A stretch of DNA of 64,000 bases from Mytilus galloprovincialis (taxonomy: Eukaryota; Mollusca; Bivalvia; Mytilida; Mytilidae). Made by a program: the position numbers and the translations under genes. Positions 10,646 through 22,215 of the stretch are shown one piece after another. The notes under the pieces were generated by a model that worked only from the letters and a program-made list of their open reading frames with translations, had not been told where the DNA came from and made no database searches. The stretch covers positions 66,096,681-66,160,680 of the forward strand of contig NC_134848.1 in NCBI RefSeq assembly GCF_965363235.1. The letters are read 5' to 3'. Position 1 is the first letter of the stretch, and the number at the start of each line of letters is the position of its first letter.

Positions 10646-11879
10646 AATCATTTATGAAAATATTTAATGATTCCACTGGGCAATCGCGAATTCAAAACGG
10701 TGCGAATTTGGATTTATGTAGTAAATCGCAAAATAAAAGACGGCGCGAAAATTTCCTGGTTTACAGTAACAGTTATTTCTCTTTGCTGCCATGTTGGAAG
10801 TAAATGTATCCGATTTCTTTGATAAAATAATCAAAATTAAAAAAAAAAGGATTTTTAGTTTTTGTCGTAGGTTCTCACATCAATAACAAATAAACACTGG
10901 CCACAAAACAGTGCTAAAAGTGGTGTTAAACACAATTCAAATCAAATCAAATCAAATCAAAATTGACTTGCTGTAAAGTTGTTTTCTAAACAGCCTTGTT
11001 AACATTGTCAAATCGGTAGCCTTGGGATCTATTGTCGGGCTTGCTTGTTTTAATTTTGTTTCTCTAATAACAACAATTACTGGAAATTTCGAAAATCATG
11101 TATTGATCTTAAATCAATTTCTGCAATAAGTATTCAAAACAGCTTGGTAACCATTTGTTTATATTATGTAAATAATCATTAAATACATTGTTTTCTTTGC
11201 CAAAAAAATAAATAACTGATATGTCATTTGTCATATTGCTGAGACGAGTACTTCTGCAAAACGATCATATAATTGTGTAGATCATACTTCTAACAAATTG
11301 TAATTTGCCTAAAGGATTTAGGGGTGGTTTTTCATCTTCAATTTTGTCAATTCTGGAACAATAAATATCAACACCCACACCTAATTCGATGGACACACTT
11401 TGAGCAGAAACTATGTATATCTGACTCGAAGAATGGGTTTTAAAAGATGCGGACACAGTATACACAAGTAACCCAAAAATAAGCAATGTTTGTGAAATCT
11501 GAAAGGTAAAGATTCGCAATTCACATAATAAAACAGTGAATTTTTTATTTACTATTGAAATTGTAATGGAGTTGTCTGTAATTGTGTATGATTGCACATT
11601 TGTACTTCAACCTATTTTTGTAACAGATTCATTATTTTTAATTAAAAAAATATTTCCTTGACACGTGTTGATTATTTTTAAATCCACATCATAATGTAAC
11701 TTTAAAAATATCAAAGTATAACATACAATGTATCAATAATTCCATTACATTGACTCAGTTCACTGCAAAAACTAATTTCAACTATCAAAGGTAGTGATAA
11801 ACATGATAAGCCTTGGAAGATATGGATATCAAGTCAGGGCAATAGTGATCTGTTTGCATTTCATGCAATCTTTAACTTA
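10646..11879. other. Gene-free stretch with simple repeat
   Basis: 10660-10770 carries 'cgcgaaaattt...ggtttacag' sequence that mirrors 9805-9850, possibly ends of another old element. (CAAAT)n lies at about 10932-10962. The 110-codon minus-strand frame at 11265-11597 shows no recognisable domain and is left uncalled. Confidence 0.4.
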
Positions 11880-12300
11880 AACTGTCTGGTACAATTTGAT
11901 AAACTAGAGGCCCTTAAGATCATGTATCTCTTGCCTGCATCTTATAAAATTGAAAAATGGTAATTTGTTAGTAGAAATCATCATTAAAAGGTAAAACTCT
12001 ATTAAGAGTTAATTGACTATTTCAGTCATGTTAACAAATGTAGTTCTTATCCTGCTGATCGTTTTCCCCTGTCATTGTTTTATTTAACTATAATTATAGT
12101 TTTCAAGATGGTAAGCTCAACATACACATAATTGGCAAAAATTATATAAAAGTTGCAATAACTTTAATACGGAGTCGACTAACGATTTCAGTCATAACTA
12201 ACTTATTTGTAGATCTTGTCTTGCTGATCATTTTAGCTTCTCAAACTTTTTATCTATCTTAATTGTTTCCAGAATAAAAAACACAACTGGACAAATCATA
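11880..12300 (-). repeat. Dispersed repeat family C, central part, with internal duplication
   Basis: Two related halves (about 11985-12080 and 12155-12260) share an 'agt(t/c)aattgact...atttcagtcat...ttgctgatc' pattern. I recognise it as the middle of the family whose other end carries the 'cgtccgtcgtcgtc' and 'cttctcctctgaaac' blocks. Heavily diverged. Confidence 0.45.
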
Positions 12301-13009
12301 AATGAAAGTTTAAGCAAATGTTTGATTACAATCAAGAAGCTGTACTAGTTGATCATAGCGATATATTTTGGAATTGAAATCCAATACCAGATATACTATG
12401 CGATGACAGAAAACATCTCTCCGACTCTGAAGTGTATCAGCTCTCATCGAACATAAAACGTGGAATTCACTTAAGAATTGAATGCTATTTTTTGTAAATT
12501 TATTGGGGTTTAAAAGCGTTGACCGAAGTAAATTTTGTATGAAGCGCTTCATTCTAAAAATGTGCGCACGGTCAACGCTTTCACATTCCTTTGAAATTAC
12601 AAAAAGAAGCATTCAATACTTATAATTACATTTGTTAGCTAGGATAATGAAAACACGATTTCTATCAGATTTTCTTTAATTTACCTTAGCACTTTATTGT
12701 GGAACTCGTGTCATCGTGGATGTTACTTTGCATTGTGTAATGAATGTCAATTTCAGAAGGATGCGATATTGCTGTTAGCCAATCAAAATAACGTATCATA
12801 CTGAAACATACATGCACTGTAATTATTCAGCATTGAATATTAATATGCCTACTACAGGAAGATCAGATATCGTTAATATTGAAGATGATACTCTCCATAA
12901 CATTTCAACACATGTATCAATTTTATAAATTCGTTTAGTTATTTCCATGTGAGTTTTTATTTTTTTTAAATTTTGCTGCTATCTTATTCACTCTTTTAAG
13001 CTAACCTTA
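12301..13009. other. Gene-free stretch
   Basis: A 100-codon minus-strand frame (12310-12612) contains no recognisable motif. A 'gcgttgaccg' word and its inverse (about 12516 and 12566) form a small imperfect hairpin. Otherwise featureless AT-rich DNA. Confidence 0.4.
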
Positions 13010-13465
13010 GCTGAGGGGCTCCATGTGAGCTTATGCCACCATTTTGCGTCCGTCGTCTGTCGTCGTCAGTCGTCGTAAACTATTTAAAAAATCTTCTCCT
13101 CTGAAAGTACTGGGCCAAATACCTTCCAACTTTTACTAAATAATCCTTATGGTATCTAGTTTATAACTGTATCCGACGTTTTGATCCATCGACAAACATG
13201 GCCGCCATGCCTTTAAATAGAACATAGTGGTCAAATGCAGTTGTTTGCTTGTTTCTCAAAAACTAAAACTTTTAGAGCAAATCTGGCATGTGGTTAAATA
13301 ATGCAATTGGTCAAAATCTGTCAGCCCTGAAAATTCTCAGACGAATCAAACAACTCATTGTTGGGTTGCTGCCACTAAATTGGAAGTTTTAAGGAAATTT
13401 TGCAGTTTTTTGTTACTATTTTGAATTTTATTATAGAAGGATATAAACTGTAAATAGTTATCAAA
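13010..13465 (+). repeat. Dispersed repeat family C, copy 1
   Basis: Starts with a CGTCCGTCGTCTGTCGTCGT-like block, then CTTCTCCTCTGAAAGTACTG, 'aacatggccgccatg' and 'aactaaaacttttagagcaaatctg'. A parallel copy lies at 14150-14640. Its continuation (AATGTTCAGCAATGTAAGAT onward) reappears at about 13751 after the inserted family-G element, so copy 1 was split by insertion. Confidence 0.75.
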
Positions 13466-13750
13466 AGTACTAGGATTATAATTTAGTACGCCAGACGCGC
13501 GTTTCATAAGACTCATCAGTGACGCTCATATCAAAATATTTATAAAGCCAAACAAGTACAAAGTTAAAGAGCATTGAGGATTCAAAATTCCAAAAAGTTG
13601 TGCCAAATACGGCTAAGGTAATCTATGCCTGGGATAAGAAAATTCTTAGTTTATCGAAATATTCAAAGTTTTGTAAACAGGAAATTTATAAAAATGACCA
13701 CATTATTGATATTCATGTCAACACTGGGCTGTGATACCCTCGGGGACAGC
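13447..13750 (-). repeat. Dispersed repeat family G, inverted copy inserted in family C
   Basis: Minus-strand match of the CGTCTGGC/GAAACGCGCGTC core and of the preceding 'ttggaattttgaatcctcaatgctctt' segment. It pairs with 13855-14140 as an inverted repeat with arms of about 280 bases. Confidence 0.7.
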
Positions 13751-13854
13751 AATAATGTTCAGCAATGTAAGATCTACAAATAAGTTTATACGAGCAAAAT
13801 TGTCAATTGACCTCTTAAGGAGTTATTGGCCTTTAATGACAATGCCAGTAGTCA
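13751..13854 (+). repeat. Family C continuation between the two family-G copies
   Basis: Contains 'aatgttcagcaatgtaagatctac' (split by position: 13755-13780) and TGTCAATTGACCTCTTAAGG, which is repeated as TGTCAATTGACCCCTTAAGG near 14538 in copy 2. Confidence 0.6.
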
Positions 13855-14140
13855 GCATTTCTGTGCTGACATGAATTATTATTGATATTGTCATATCTAT
13901 AAATTAACTGTTTACAAACTTTTGAATTTTTTAAATACTAAGGCTTTTAAACCTCAGGAATAAATTACCTTAGCTGTATTTGGAAAAACATTTAGGAATT
14001 TTGGTCCTCAATGCTCTTCAACTTCGTATTTTATTTGGCCTTTTTAACTTTTTGGGAATCGAGCGTCATTGGTGAGTCTTTTTTAGCCGAAATGCGCGTC
14101 TGGCGTAAATACAAAGTTCAATCCTGTTATCTATAATGAG
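13855..14140 (+). repeat. Dispersed repeat family G, direct copy
   Basis: Carries 'aaattaccttagctgtatttgg', 'ctcaatgctcttcaacttcg' and a diverged GAGCGTCATTGGTGAGTCTT core, mirroring 13447-13750. With that copy it could form a long imperfect hairpin in RNA. Confidence 0.7.
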
Positions 14141-14149
14141 TTTATTGCT

Positions 14150-14640
14150 AACATTTAAAAATCTTCTCCTCTGAAACTACTTGGCCAAATACCTTTAAAC
14201 TTTAACTTAATGTTTCTTATGGTATCTTGTTTTATATTAAGTGTATTCAAATTTTTGGTCCATCGACAAACATGGCCGCCATGGCTAAACATAGAAAATA
14301 GGGGTCAAATGCATTTTTTGGCCTATATCTCAGAAACTAAAGCATTTAGAGCAAATCTGACATGGGAAAGTTCAATAAATAAGGATCTATAAGTCCTGAA
14401 ATTTTCAGACAAACCGAACAACCCATTTGCAGTTTTTGGTTATTATCTTGAATATTATTGAAGATAAAGATAAACTGTAAACAGCAAAAATATTCAGCAA
14501 AGTAAGATGTACAAAAAGTTTTTTTATATTACCAAAAATGTCAATTGACCCCTTAAGGACTATTTTATCCAAGTTGTTTATGTTTTTAACCTAAAAAATC
14601 TTCTCAAATGAATCTAGTATAAATTTTGTATTTTGTTTCC
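14150..14640 (+). repeat. Dispersed repeat family C, copy 2
   Basis: CTTCTCCTCTGAAACTACTT, 'catcgacaaacatggccgcc' and 'agcatttagagcaaatctgacatg' parallel copy 1 over about 450 bases. The 60-codon frame at 14210 lies within the repeat and is not a gene. Confidence 0.75.
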
Positions 14641-14761
14641 TTTTATGTCAAGAAACATGGACACTATGGCTGAAATGAAAGATATGGCTAAAATGCATTT
14701 ATTTGCTTTTGAAAAAAATATGACAGACAAAAAATAAATGTAAATGGCATTTTTAAGTCAC

Positions 14762-15115
14762 TCATATATATATATATATATATATAAGTACGTCTGAGTC
14801 AGTGACAACTCTACAACAGATGTATTCATCGGATCGCCATCAATGATGGTGATACATGGCTGTGTACATAATGTATATACAACTCGTCTAAACATCAACC
14901 CAACAATGTTAGATCTGTAAATTTGCTTTCGCAAATTTTTGGTTCTTCCCTCGCCGGGATTCGAACCCATGCTACTGTGATATCGTGACACCAAATCGCC
15001 TGCACTGCAGCCGTCCCGCTAGACCACACGACCACCTGGGCTCTCAAAAAAAGAGCTTTCGCTGGCCGTGTGTTACCTTTCCTCGTCAGTTTTAATCTAG
15101 CGGCGTACTACAGTA
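14762..15115 (-). mobile_element. tRNA-derived SINE with (TA)n tail (minus strand)
   Basis: On the minus strand, TGGTCTAGCGG (plus 15016-15026) matches the A box exactly and GGGTTCGAATCCC (plus 14956-14968) matches the B box; the 48-nt gap suggests a long-variable-arm or degenerate tRNA origin. The body ends in a (TA)n run at 14764-14786. About 80 bases lie upstream of the A box (to about 15115), including a CTCTTTTTTTGAGAG-like hairpin, so the tRNA part is internal to the mobile unit. I recognise this sequence from memory as common in mussel DNA. Confidence 0.7.
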
Positions 15116-15165
15116 CATGATATATAAGGCATGAAGATGTTATTGTTACAGATCAGCTAAATTAT

Positions 15166-15252
15166 CTATAGTTAAGGATCCTACAAATTAAATAAATATA
15201 ACTATTTTCTGTGACTGTATATTACAATAATTTGTAGGATCCTTTACTATGT
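15166..15252. mobile_element. Small foldback element, about 87 bp
   Basis: AAGGATCCTACAAATTA (15174-15190) is perfectly mirrored at 15228-15244, and the match extends imperfectly outward over 'ATAGT'. The spacer is AT-rich. MITE-like. Confidence 0.5.
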
Positions 15253-16438
15253 GGGGTTTTTGTATACCACTAATTTTTTTTCACCCTTTCGTCTTTTTTG
15301 TTAGATATTCATTTTTTTTAAATGTGCAGAATTTATCTTTGTTTCAAATAAAAAAATGCTTGGCCTGAGTAACGTTTTATCCTGTTCAGTACTGCAGACA
15401 AAATTTCACATAGCATGTCATTGCACATAAGAAAATAACCATCGCTGGAAGTTAACTAATCACATTTTCAATCTCTGATTTCCTGCTTTAATCATGTAAC
15501 CTCAATTTCATAAAATTATCTATATTAACACCAATTAAAAATACTATAGAATGGTCCTTTGAAACACCCAAGACATATGTTTATGACTCAATTTTTTTTA
15601 CTGCTACAACATTGTACAATGTGCTATCAAATGAAGAATTTATTTCCTACAAATGCTAATTCAAGAACATATTTTGTACGGCCCTTTCTCGTATGCAACC
15701 GGATAAAAATCGAGTTATTCAATACAAATTGATAAATTAATTAAATAGCAAAACGGATGATTAAAGATTTAGGCCTATTTTGTATATCTAAAATACAAAT
15801 TACTTCCAACAGACATCACTTGAAATATTTTCTAAACATTTACATCCACATATTTTTTATATACTGCAGCTGTGCTATTTGTGCAGTCAAATTGTATTGT
15901 CAGTCAATATAAAAAAGAAGATGTGGTATGATTGCCAATGAGACAACTATGACTTTATATCGCCTTGTCTTTAACATTAACAAGGCTTCTCCGTAGAGTT
16001 TCTTTTATGACGTCATTAAAGAGAAGGTTGCGGAATTTTATGTCGATCGCTCCTAATTAATAAATGAGGGTGTTTGCCCTAAATGTTTCATTTAGAACAG
16101 TTGTAGGAGTTGCAGTATAATTTTTTTAAACACATTAGTTACTGGGATCACAATCTGAAATATATAGCAATACAAGGTGTACAAAAATATCTCTAAATAA
16201 GATTTAAGTACTAAAAACATTGAAAAAAACATAAATGATTGCAATAAAGGTAAACATATATTCATAAACTGTAACACTAAATTTATGTCTCGCCCTAATT
16301 GATTTTTGTTATTTTTATAGTAAAATTGAACTTTTGAAATCAAAATAGCTAAAGTCTAACATGTAAGCTATGAAAAAATATTCGTAGTCAATAAACCATG
16401 ACTCCACAGACAGGGGCAAACATCATGTACCGATGGCC
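15253..16438. other. Gene-free stretch with a family-A fragment
   Basis: AAGATGTGGTATGATTGCCA plus 'atgagacaac' at about 15919-15948 is a family-A head. Around 15960-16060 runs 'aaggcttctccgtagag', another dispersed repeat end. The remainder is AT-rich without coding signal. Confidence 0.45.
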
Positions 16439-16565
16439 AGGGGCGGATTCAGGCTTTTTTAAAGGGGGAGGGGGAGGTCCAACCATATGTCCCCATTCGA
16501 ATACATTGATCGTCCAAACAAAGGTAGTTCCAACCCCACCGGAACCCTCCCCTGGATCCGCCACT
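16439..16565. mobile_element. Short palindromic repeat family E, copy 1
   Basis: Begins AGGGGCGGATTCAGG and ends CCTGGATCCGCCACT, giving short terminal inverted repeats around GGCGGATYCAGG. The inside has 'catatgtccccattcgaat' and 'ttgatcgtccaaa'. A second copy lies at 41489. Open frames on both strands here are artefacts. Confidence 0.7.
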
Positions 16566-16672
16566 ACGTGGATATCGATCATTATGAAATGTGTAAATGC
16601 TAAAACATATGGATAAAAATAGCATTCACCTGGCTCGCCATTAACTGGCCTAATCTAAACTAGTACACGTAA

Positions 16673-18412
16673 ATTAAGCAAAGGTTTCAACGTAAATATA
16701 CCATAATTTGGTCCACCAAAACGAATGACAACTCAATATTCCGCGAGAAACTGCTAAATTATTCGAATTGTGATATTTTATGTATATGTGAAACATTTTT
16801 ACGTGTAGATGAGTTTTTAACTGTTGATGGTTTTAGATTTTATGGAAGTAATAGGAAATATATACACAAAAAAGCAACGCAAGGGTCAGCAGGGGTTGGT
16901 GCTTTCGTGAAAGAAGAATTATTGAATTCATTTAATATTGGTATTATAGATGATACTACGGAAGGAATAATGTGGTTGGAATTTTCAGATAAGTTTTCCA
17001 AAATATGCTTCTACGTAGTGGAATGTTATTTACCCCCTGCTGACACATGTAGGCCAGTGGATGCCGACGTTTATTTTCAAACTCTTTTAAACCAAATATA
17101 TTCATACCAACATAAAGGAAAAATATTTATATGCGGTGACATGAACGCACGTGTAGGTGCTAATTCTGATTTTATAGAAGGCGTCGATTTAGTGAAACCA
17201 CGAAATGTTATAGATCATGTAGAAAATCACCATGGTGATGTTTTCGTGAATTTTTTAAGTGATGTCAATTTTGGAATGTTAAATGGACGATATAGTGATA
17301 ACGAATTTACATGTATATCAACAAACGGTAAATCAGTAGTAGATTACATATGTGTTCCCTATGAGGACATGGAATGTATCAGTGATTTCAAAATAGTATC
17401 GATGTCGGAAATGTCTAATCATATTACATATATTCATGATAGTTTACCTGATCACTCATTGCTTTATTGTGATTTTATATTAACTGTCGATTTAAAACCG
17501 AATTCACAGCATGCACCGATCAGTAATACACGTATAAAATATAATTTTGGAGCGGTTCCTAATGATGTCTTATTGAATCAGGAAATTCAGGTGAAATTAA
17601 TTGAAACAATTGAGAAAATTGAAAATTATATAGAAATATCAAATGATGTGCAAAATGCATACGATGAGTTTCAGGGTTTAGTTAAATGTGAAATCAATAA
17701 CAAATTACCAATTTATAACAATGCTGCTGGTCGTGATAAACGTAAGAAAATGTGTTATAAACCGTATTGGAATGAAAATCTTTCAGCCCAATAGAAGACC
17801 GTATGCAAATCCGAGAAGAAATGGTTACGTACAAAGCGTAAACTGAAGGAAGAATATTGTGTAGAAAGAAAAACTTTTGATCGCTTAAACAGAAAATTTA
17901 AAAGACAATTTCAGAGTCAAGAGCGACAGAAACTTGAAGACAAACTCGATGAGACTAATCAGCGTGACTTTTGGAAGTCAATAGGACATTTAGGCATCGC
18001 TAGTAACCGTAAACGTTGTATACCATTAGCTATAGTGGACGAAGATGGAAACGAGGCAACGGATAAAAATGTTGTACTTAACAAATGGAAAAACGATTTT
18101 CAGACTTTATTCCATCAAAATGGTAACAGTTACTCGGACCTTGATGAATCAACATTTAATACCGAAGTCAATGTTTTGCCGTTAAACGAACCTATCTCCA
18201 GGGAGGAAGTTTTACAGGCAGTATTACGTGCAAAGTTGCGCAAGGCAGCTGGAATAGACGATATTCCAGCTGAAGTTTTGAAAAATGACACCGCAGTAAA
18301 TCTATTATTCCAAATTATAAGTGGGTGTTTCAACATTGGTAGAGTTCCAACTCAGTGGACTAGTGGAATCAAAACCCTATTCTTAAACAAGGAACAGATG
18401 ATGACAGACAGG
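16673..18412 (+). pseudogene. LINE ORF2 part 1: endonuclease, linker and RT N-terminus
   Basis: One reading frame throughout. Endonuclease motifs: CDILCICETFL (around 16770), GVGAFVKEELL (around 16895), ICGDMNARVG (around 17132) and the catalytic PDHSLLYCDF near 17450. TAG at 17792-17794 is the only stop; Trp (TGG) at this position would fit the family pattern, so a G-to-A change is likely. The frame then continues with a basic linker (KSEKKWLRTKRKLKEE) and the start of RT (LRKAAGIDDIPAEVLKN, around 18240) up to 18412. A short deletion there removes the expected DPxNYRG motif and shifts the frame. Confidence 0.9.
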
Positions 18413-19795
18413 GATAACTTTAATTTCAGTGCATTGCAAATTTTATTGCAATATTCTCAATCACCGTCTAAGTACCTGGCTTGAGAAAAACAACGTTTTA
18501 TGCGACGAACAAAATGGGTTCAGGAAAGGTCGAAGCTGTGAAGAACATATCCATTCTCTATATTCCGTCTTAAACGATCGTAAAATTTCTAGAAAATCGA
18601 CATATGTGTGTTTTGTAGACATGCGCAAAGCTTTCGACACCGTACAACATAACTTATTATGGTATAAACTTCAGAAAATTGGTGTGCGTGGAAATTTTTT
18701 AGCAGCAATTGAGTCTTTATATAAGGAAGTCAAATGTACTATTCGTGTTAACAATGACCATACCCCGTGGTTCAAAGTAGAGACCGGAGTGAAACAGGGC
18801 TGTATCATATCACCGACATTGTTTTCTGTGTATATCAATGACCTCTCACAACGTATCAATTCCCTTGAGTGTGGATTACAGCTTGATGATTTTTGTCTCA
18901 GTATACTGCTTTATGCTGACGACATAGCTTTAATTGCACCCGATGAAAGTAGTCTTCAACGCATGCTTTATACTGTGTCTGACTGGTGTACATCATGGAA
19001 ACTGTCCATAAATGTGAATAAAACTAAAGTCGTTCATTTTCGACCGCAGTCTTTCGATCGTTCTGAATTTAACTTTAAATGTATGGAGAATAATATCGAC
19101 TATTATGATTCATATAAATATCTTGGTGTCTGGATGGATAAACATCTTACATTTACGAAAAACTCAAAAGAATTAGCCAAAGCAGCCAGTCGTGCTCTGG
19201 GAAGTTTAATGACAAAAGTAGTATTAGCAGGAGGAATGACTCATAAGGTGTACACTAAACTTTATACAGCTACGGTGGAACCGATATTACTATACGGAAG
19301 TGGCATTTGGGGCACTATATCGTTTAGTGCTATTTCTGCTGTACAAAACAGAGCCTGCAAATATTTTCTCTCCGTTGGAAAACTGACCTCGAATGTAACT
19401 ACTCGCGGTGATATGGAATGGACATCTTGTCACACAAAACAACGAATACATTACTGTAGGCTATTGTGTAGACTTCTTCGCACCGAACAAAATAGAACAT
19501 CATATAAAATATTGAAATGGACATCTAGGAAGAAAAAGGGCTGGGCTTTTGAAGTTGACAAAATTGTAAATAGTTTAAACATTAGAGATATTGTATACGA
19601 CTTGTTTTATTCCATAAAAACTGTTATGAGAACTGTTATTGAAAAATTTTTAGAACTCGACAATACAGAGTGGCACAGAGAACTTTTCAATGATAGGCGC
19701 AATATACAAAATGGTAATAAATTACGCACATATAGACTGTTTAAAAACAATGTAAAAACTGAACCGTATGTTTGCCTAAATATGGCCGGCCAGAA
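18413..19795 (+). pseudogene. LINE ORF2 part 2: reverse transcriptase
   Basis: Resumes with ITLISVHCKFYCNILNHRLS. RT blocks follow in order: EQNGFRKGRSCEEH, motif A MRKAFDTVQHNLL, motif B GVKQGCIISPTLFS, catalytic motif C LLYADDIALIA (about 18910) and YKYLGVWMD. All catalytic aspartates seen in family members are present, so the polymerase core itself looks intact. The frame is lost again at about 19770-19800. The enzyme would copy element RNA at a nick made by its own endonuclease. Confidence 0.92.
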
Positions 19796-20125
19796 AGACG
19801 AACTATGGCTCTGTTTCGGTCCGGTGCACTACCCCTTGCCTACGAGATCGGCAGGTACTCCAGGCCGCCTATTCCGGTAGAAGAAAGACTCTGTGTGTTT
19901 TGTAACCTTGGTTATGTAGAAAATGAAAAACACTTCCTTCTTGAATGTGAACTTTATAGTGACTTACGGTATAATTTATTTTCCGAATGCTCTAAATATA
20001 TTGATCACTTTAGCAATCTTGATATGGACAATAAATTTATACAAATCATGAACTGTTCAAGTATCCAACACTATTTGTGTAAAATATTACATAAGTTTTT
20101 TATTCGAAGAAAATTATTTTCATAA
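19796..20125 (+). pseudogene. LINE ORF2 part 3: C-terminal zinc-knuckle region
   Basis: In a shifted frame the text ALPLAYEIGRYSRPPIPVEE leads into CVFCNLGYVENEKHFLLEC, a C-x2-C...H-x4-C knuckle typical of the ORF2 end in several aquatic-animal LINE clades. It ends RRKLFS with a TAA at 20123-20125. Confidence 0.88.
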
Positions 20126-20520
20126 CAAATATATTTTAATCAGAATTTACAACTGTTCTTTAACGTAAATATTTCTACCAGTAGAAAATTTTAATACAGG
20201 CAATAATTTTTAAGCTTTATATTACATTGTATACGTCAATTTTAACCATAGTCAAGAAATTATTATATATTCAGATTTTTAATTTGTTTTTTAAATCTAA
20301 TTGATATAAGAAATTTTACAATTCTAATATGACGTGCTTCTTTCGCTTTGTAAACAACACTGTGATAAAATTCTCGATATATCTATACTTAGCGCAGACT
20401 CAGAGATATAAATGATAATGGCTGTTACAATATACTTCCCACGTAAATCTACATGTATTGGAACCTATTTGCAGACCCTTGGCCGATTTTATTGATTTTA
20501 AAAGTGCAATTAAAAAAAAA

Positions 20521-21237
20521 CAAAATAACTGTTATTCTTATTCGAATGCATAATAAAAAGCAGTAATGCACAAGAGCTCTGAGAAATCAACAAAACAAAA
20601 ATAAAATAAAATTCCGCGAAAGTCTATTAATTTTTTTGGCGCATTTAAGTCCGATTTCAAAACATGACGTCATACAAATGAAACCGCTAAAGTTGAAAGT
20701 TTTCTGTTACGTGAATCATCGAAATTCGTATGATATTGTATTAAAACTGATTTTTGAGGTAGGTTTTGTTTTATTTTCTATTCTATTGCATTATTTGCAT
20801 ACTAATTTCAGCAAGTCAAAATGGCGGCTCCTTAGTTACGAAATGTCAACTTTGGATTTGACGGAAGCTTACGAGAAAATCATGTAAATTAAAAATGGCA
20901 AATATTGGGTTTGAGAATTAGAAGAATTTAACAGTTTTTTCTAGCGGTTATTCACGAAATAACCCATGCAAGCTACAGATTTATTAAGATATTTGAGCTT
21001 TATCTATTATAACAGGGAGTAAAAAAGATCAGCCAACAATCTATGGCTTCCATGAATTATTTCTTAAGTATAAGAACTACGATATAGTATAAGAAACAAT
21101 TATAATGAGTAATATTTAGTTGTTTTAACTATTGATCATTAATTGTATAAAGTTTTATACTGTTAGTGTCTCATAAGTCAGTATTTATGGCTGGATATTG
21201 ATTGTTTTATGTGTAAATATTATAATTGTTGTATATG
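20521..21237. other. Gene-free stretch
   Basis: The 83-codon frame at 20636-20887 has no recognisable domain and contains runs of AT-rich sequence. An AAAATGGCGGCTCC word at 20818 resembles a start context but reaches a stop after four codons. Confidence 0.4.
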
Positions 21238-21244
21238 TTTTATG

Positions 21245-21466
21245 CGGTGCATTACGTTTGCGCGCATTACCATTACATTTGCGCGCAAAAATCATTACGT
21301 TTGCGCGCAGCTTTTGATTACATTTTTGACAGGTGAACTCAGGTAAAATACAGGTAATAATACTTATTCATTTATTAATTTGTTCAATTATTTACAAGTA
21401 TCAGTACCCATGCGCGCAAACGTAACACATTTTAATCCCCAAATGCGCGCAAACGTAGTGCGCCCG
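21245..21466. mobile_element. MITE with 7-bp target duplication and GCGCGC subterminal repeats
   Basis: Flanked by TTTTATG on both sides (21238-21244 and 21467-21473). The ends are imperfect inverted repeats: CGGTGCATTACGTTTGCGCG and, mirrored, CGGGCGCACTACGTTTGCGC. The motif ACGTTTGCGCGCA, or a one-base variant, occurs five times: three forward near the left end, two inverted near the right end. The centre is AT-rich with no coding capacity. The 7-bp duplication proves insertion. Repeated subterminal words are usually transposase-binding sites. Superfamily not known. Confidence 0.75.
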
Positions 21467-21473
21467 TTTTATG

Positions 21474-22215
21474 GCAATCAATATGTGACACTTTAATAAA
21501 CAAATTTATATATTGAAGTGATGGCCAAACAATAATTATCATGGAAATGAGATGATGTGCAAATGTTGTTTTTTGTGTAATGTGTTTAGTGGCAAACAAT
21601 ACATATATAAATAATCATAGTAAGTAATTCCATAGTACATCAACAAAATATTGACAAGGACCTAAAGATGATATTTTGAATCATTCAATAAAGTATAATA
21701 AAAAATAATCATAATGTTAAAAAAGAAAAGAAAATCAAACCTGAGGCAGCATGGATTGGGTAGATATTTGTATTACGTAAAAGTTAACTTTAATAGTCAT
21801 TCTATTAGTTGCCTTGAAGACAGGGGTTCCAGCAGGCGTACGCTCTTTGAAATATTTTTTTAGAAAACATTATTTTTTCAATAAACCAATTTTCCTTGCT
21901 TAAGATAATTGTTTAAGGCTACAATATTTACTTGTAGATATAGATGTGCAAGTTTTATACAACTGCATAACTGCATACCAAATGAAATACCATACATCAT
22001 CTACTAGTTGTTCCCCATAAACTGACATAAACTCAAACTCATACACTGTTGACGCCACCGTCGCCGACGCGAACAACAGCAAACATATGTCTCCTTTTTG
22101 TCTCAATCAAGCGCAATAAAAAAAATGAACGATTCAGGGTCTTAGTAGGTTCTTGTTGTTTTGAGACACCTATCAGGTGGCAACTGTTAAAAAAATATCT
22201 CAAGCGTTTCTGAAT
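21474..22215. other. Gene-free stretch
   Basis: AT-rich. The minus-strand 68-codon frame at 21900-22106 has no recognisable motif. Confidence 0.4.

Larger units (their letters stand above)
16673..20520 (+). mobile_element. Non-LTR retrotransposon (LINE), 5'-truncated and inactive
   Basis: Domain order is AP-type endonuclease, linker, reverse transcriptase, then a C-terminal zinc knuckle. This is the ORF2 layout of Jockey-superfamily-like LINEs of aquatic invertebrates; the exact clade was not resolved. The frame is open from 16673, after an in-frame stop at 16670, without an ATG before the endonuclease, so the 5' end is truncated or eroded. ORF2 is broken by one nonsense codon, one short deletion with frameshift and one later frameshift. 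The 3' UTR runs from 20126 to a probable A-rich end near 20510-20520. No target-site duplication was identified. No ORF1 is present. The short list of breaks points to a fairly recent insertion. Confidence 0.93.

Noticed and set aside
16388-16616. Two overlapping 64- and 72-codon frames with Gly/Pro runs
   Set aside because: They translate the palindromic repeat family E on both strands.
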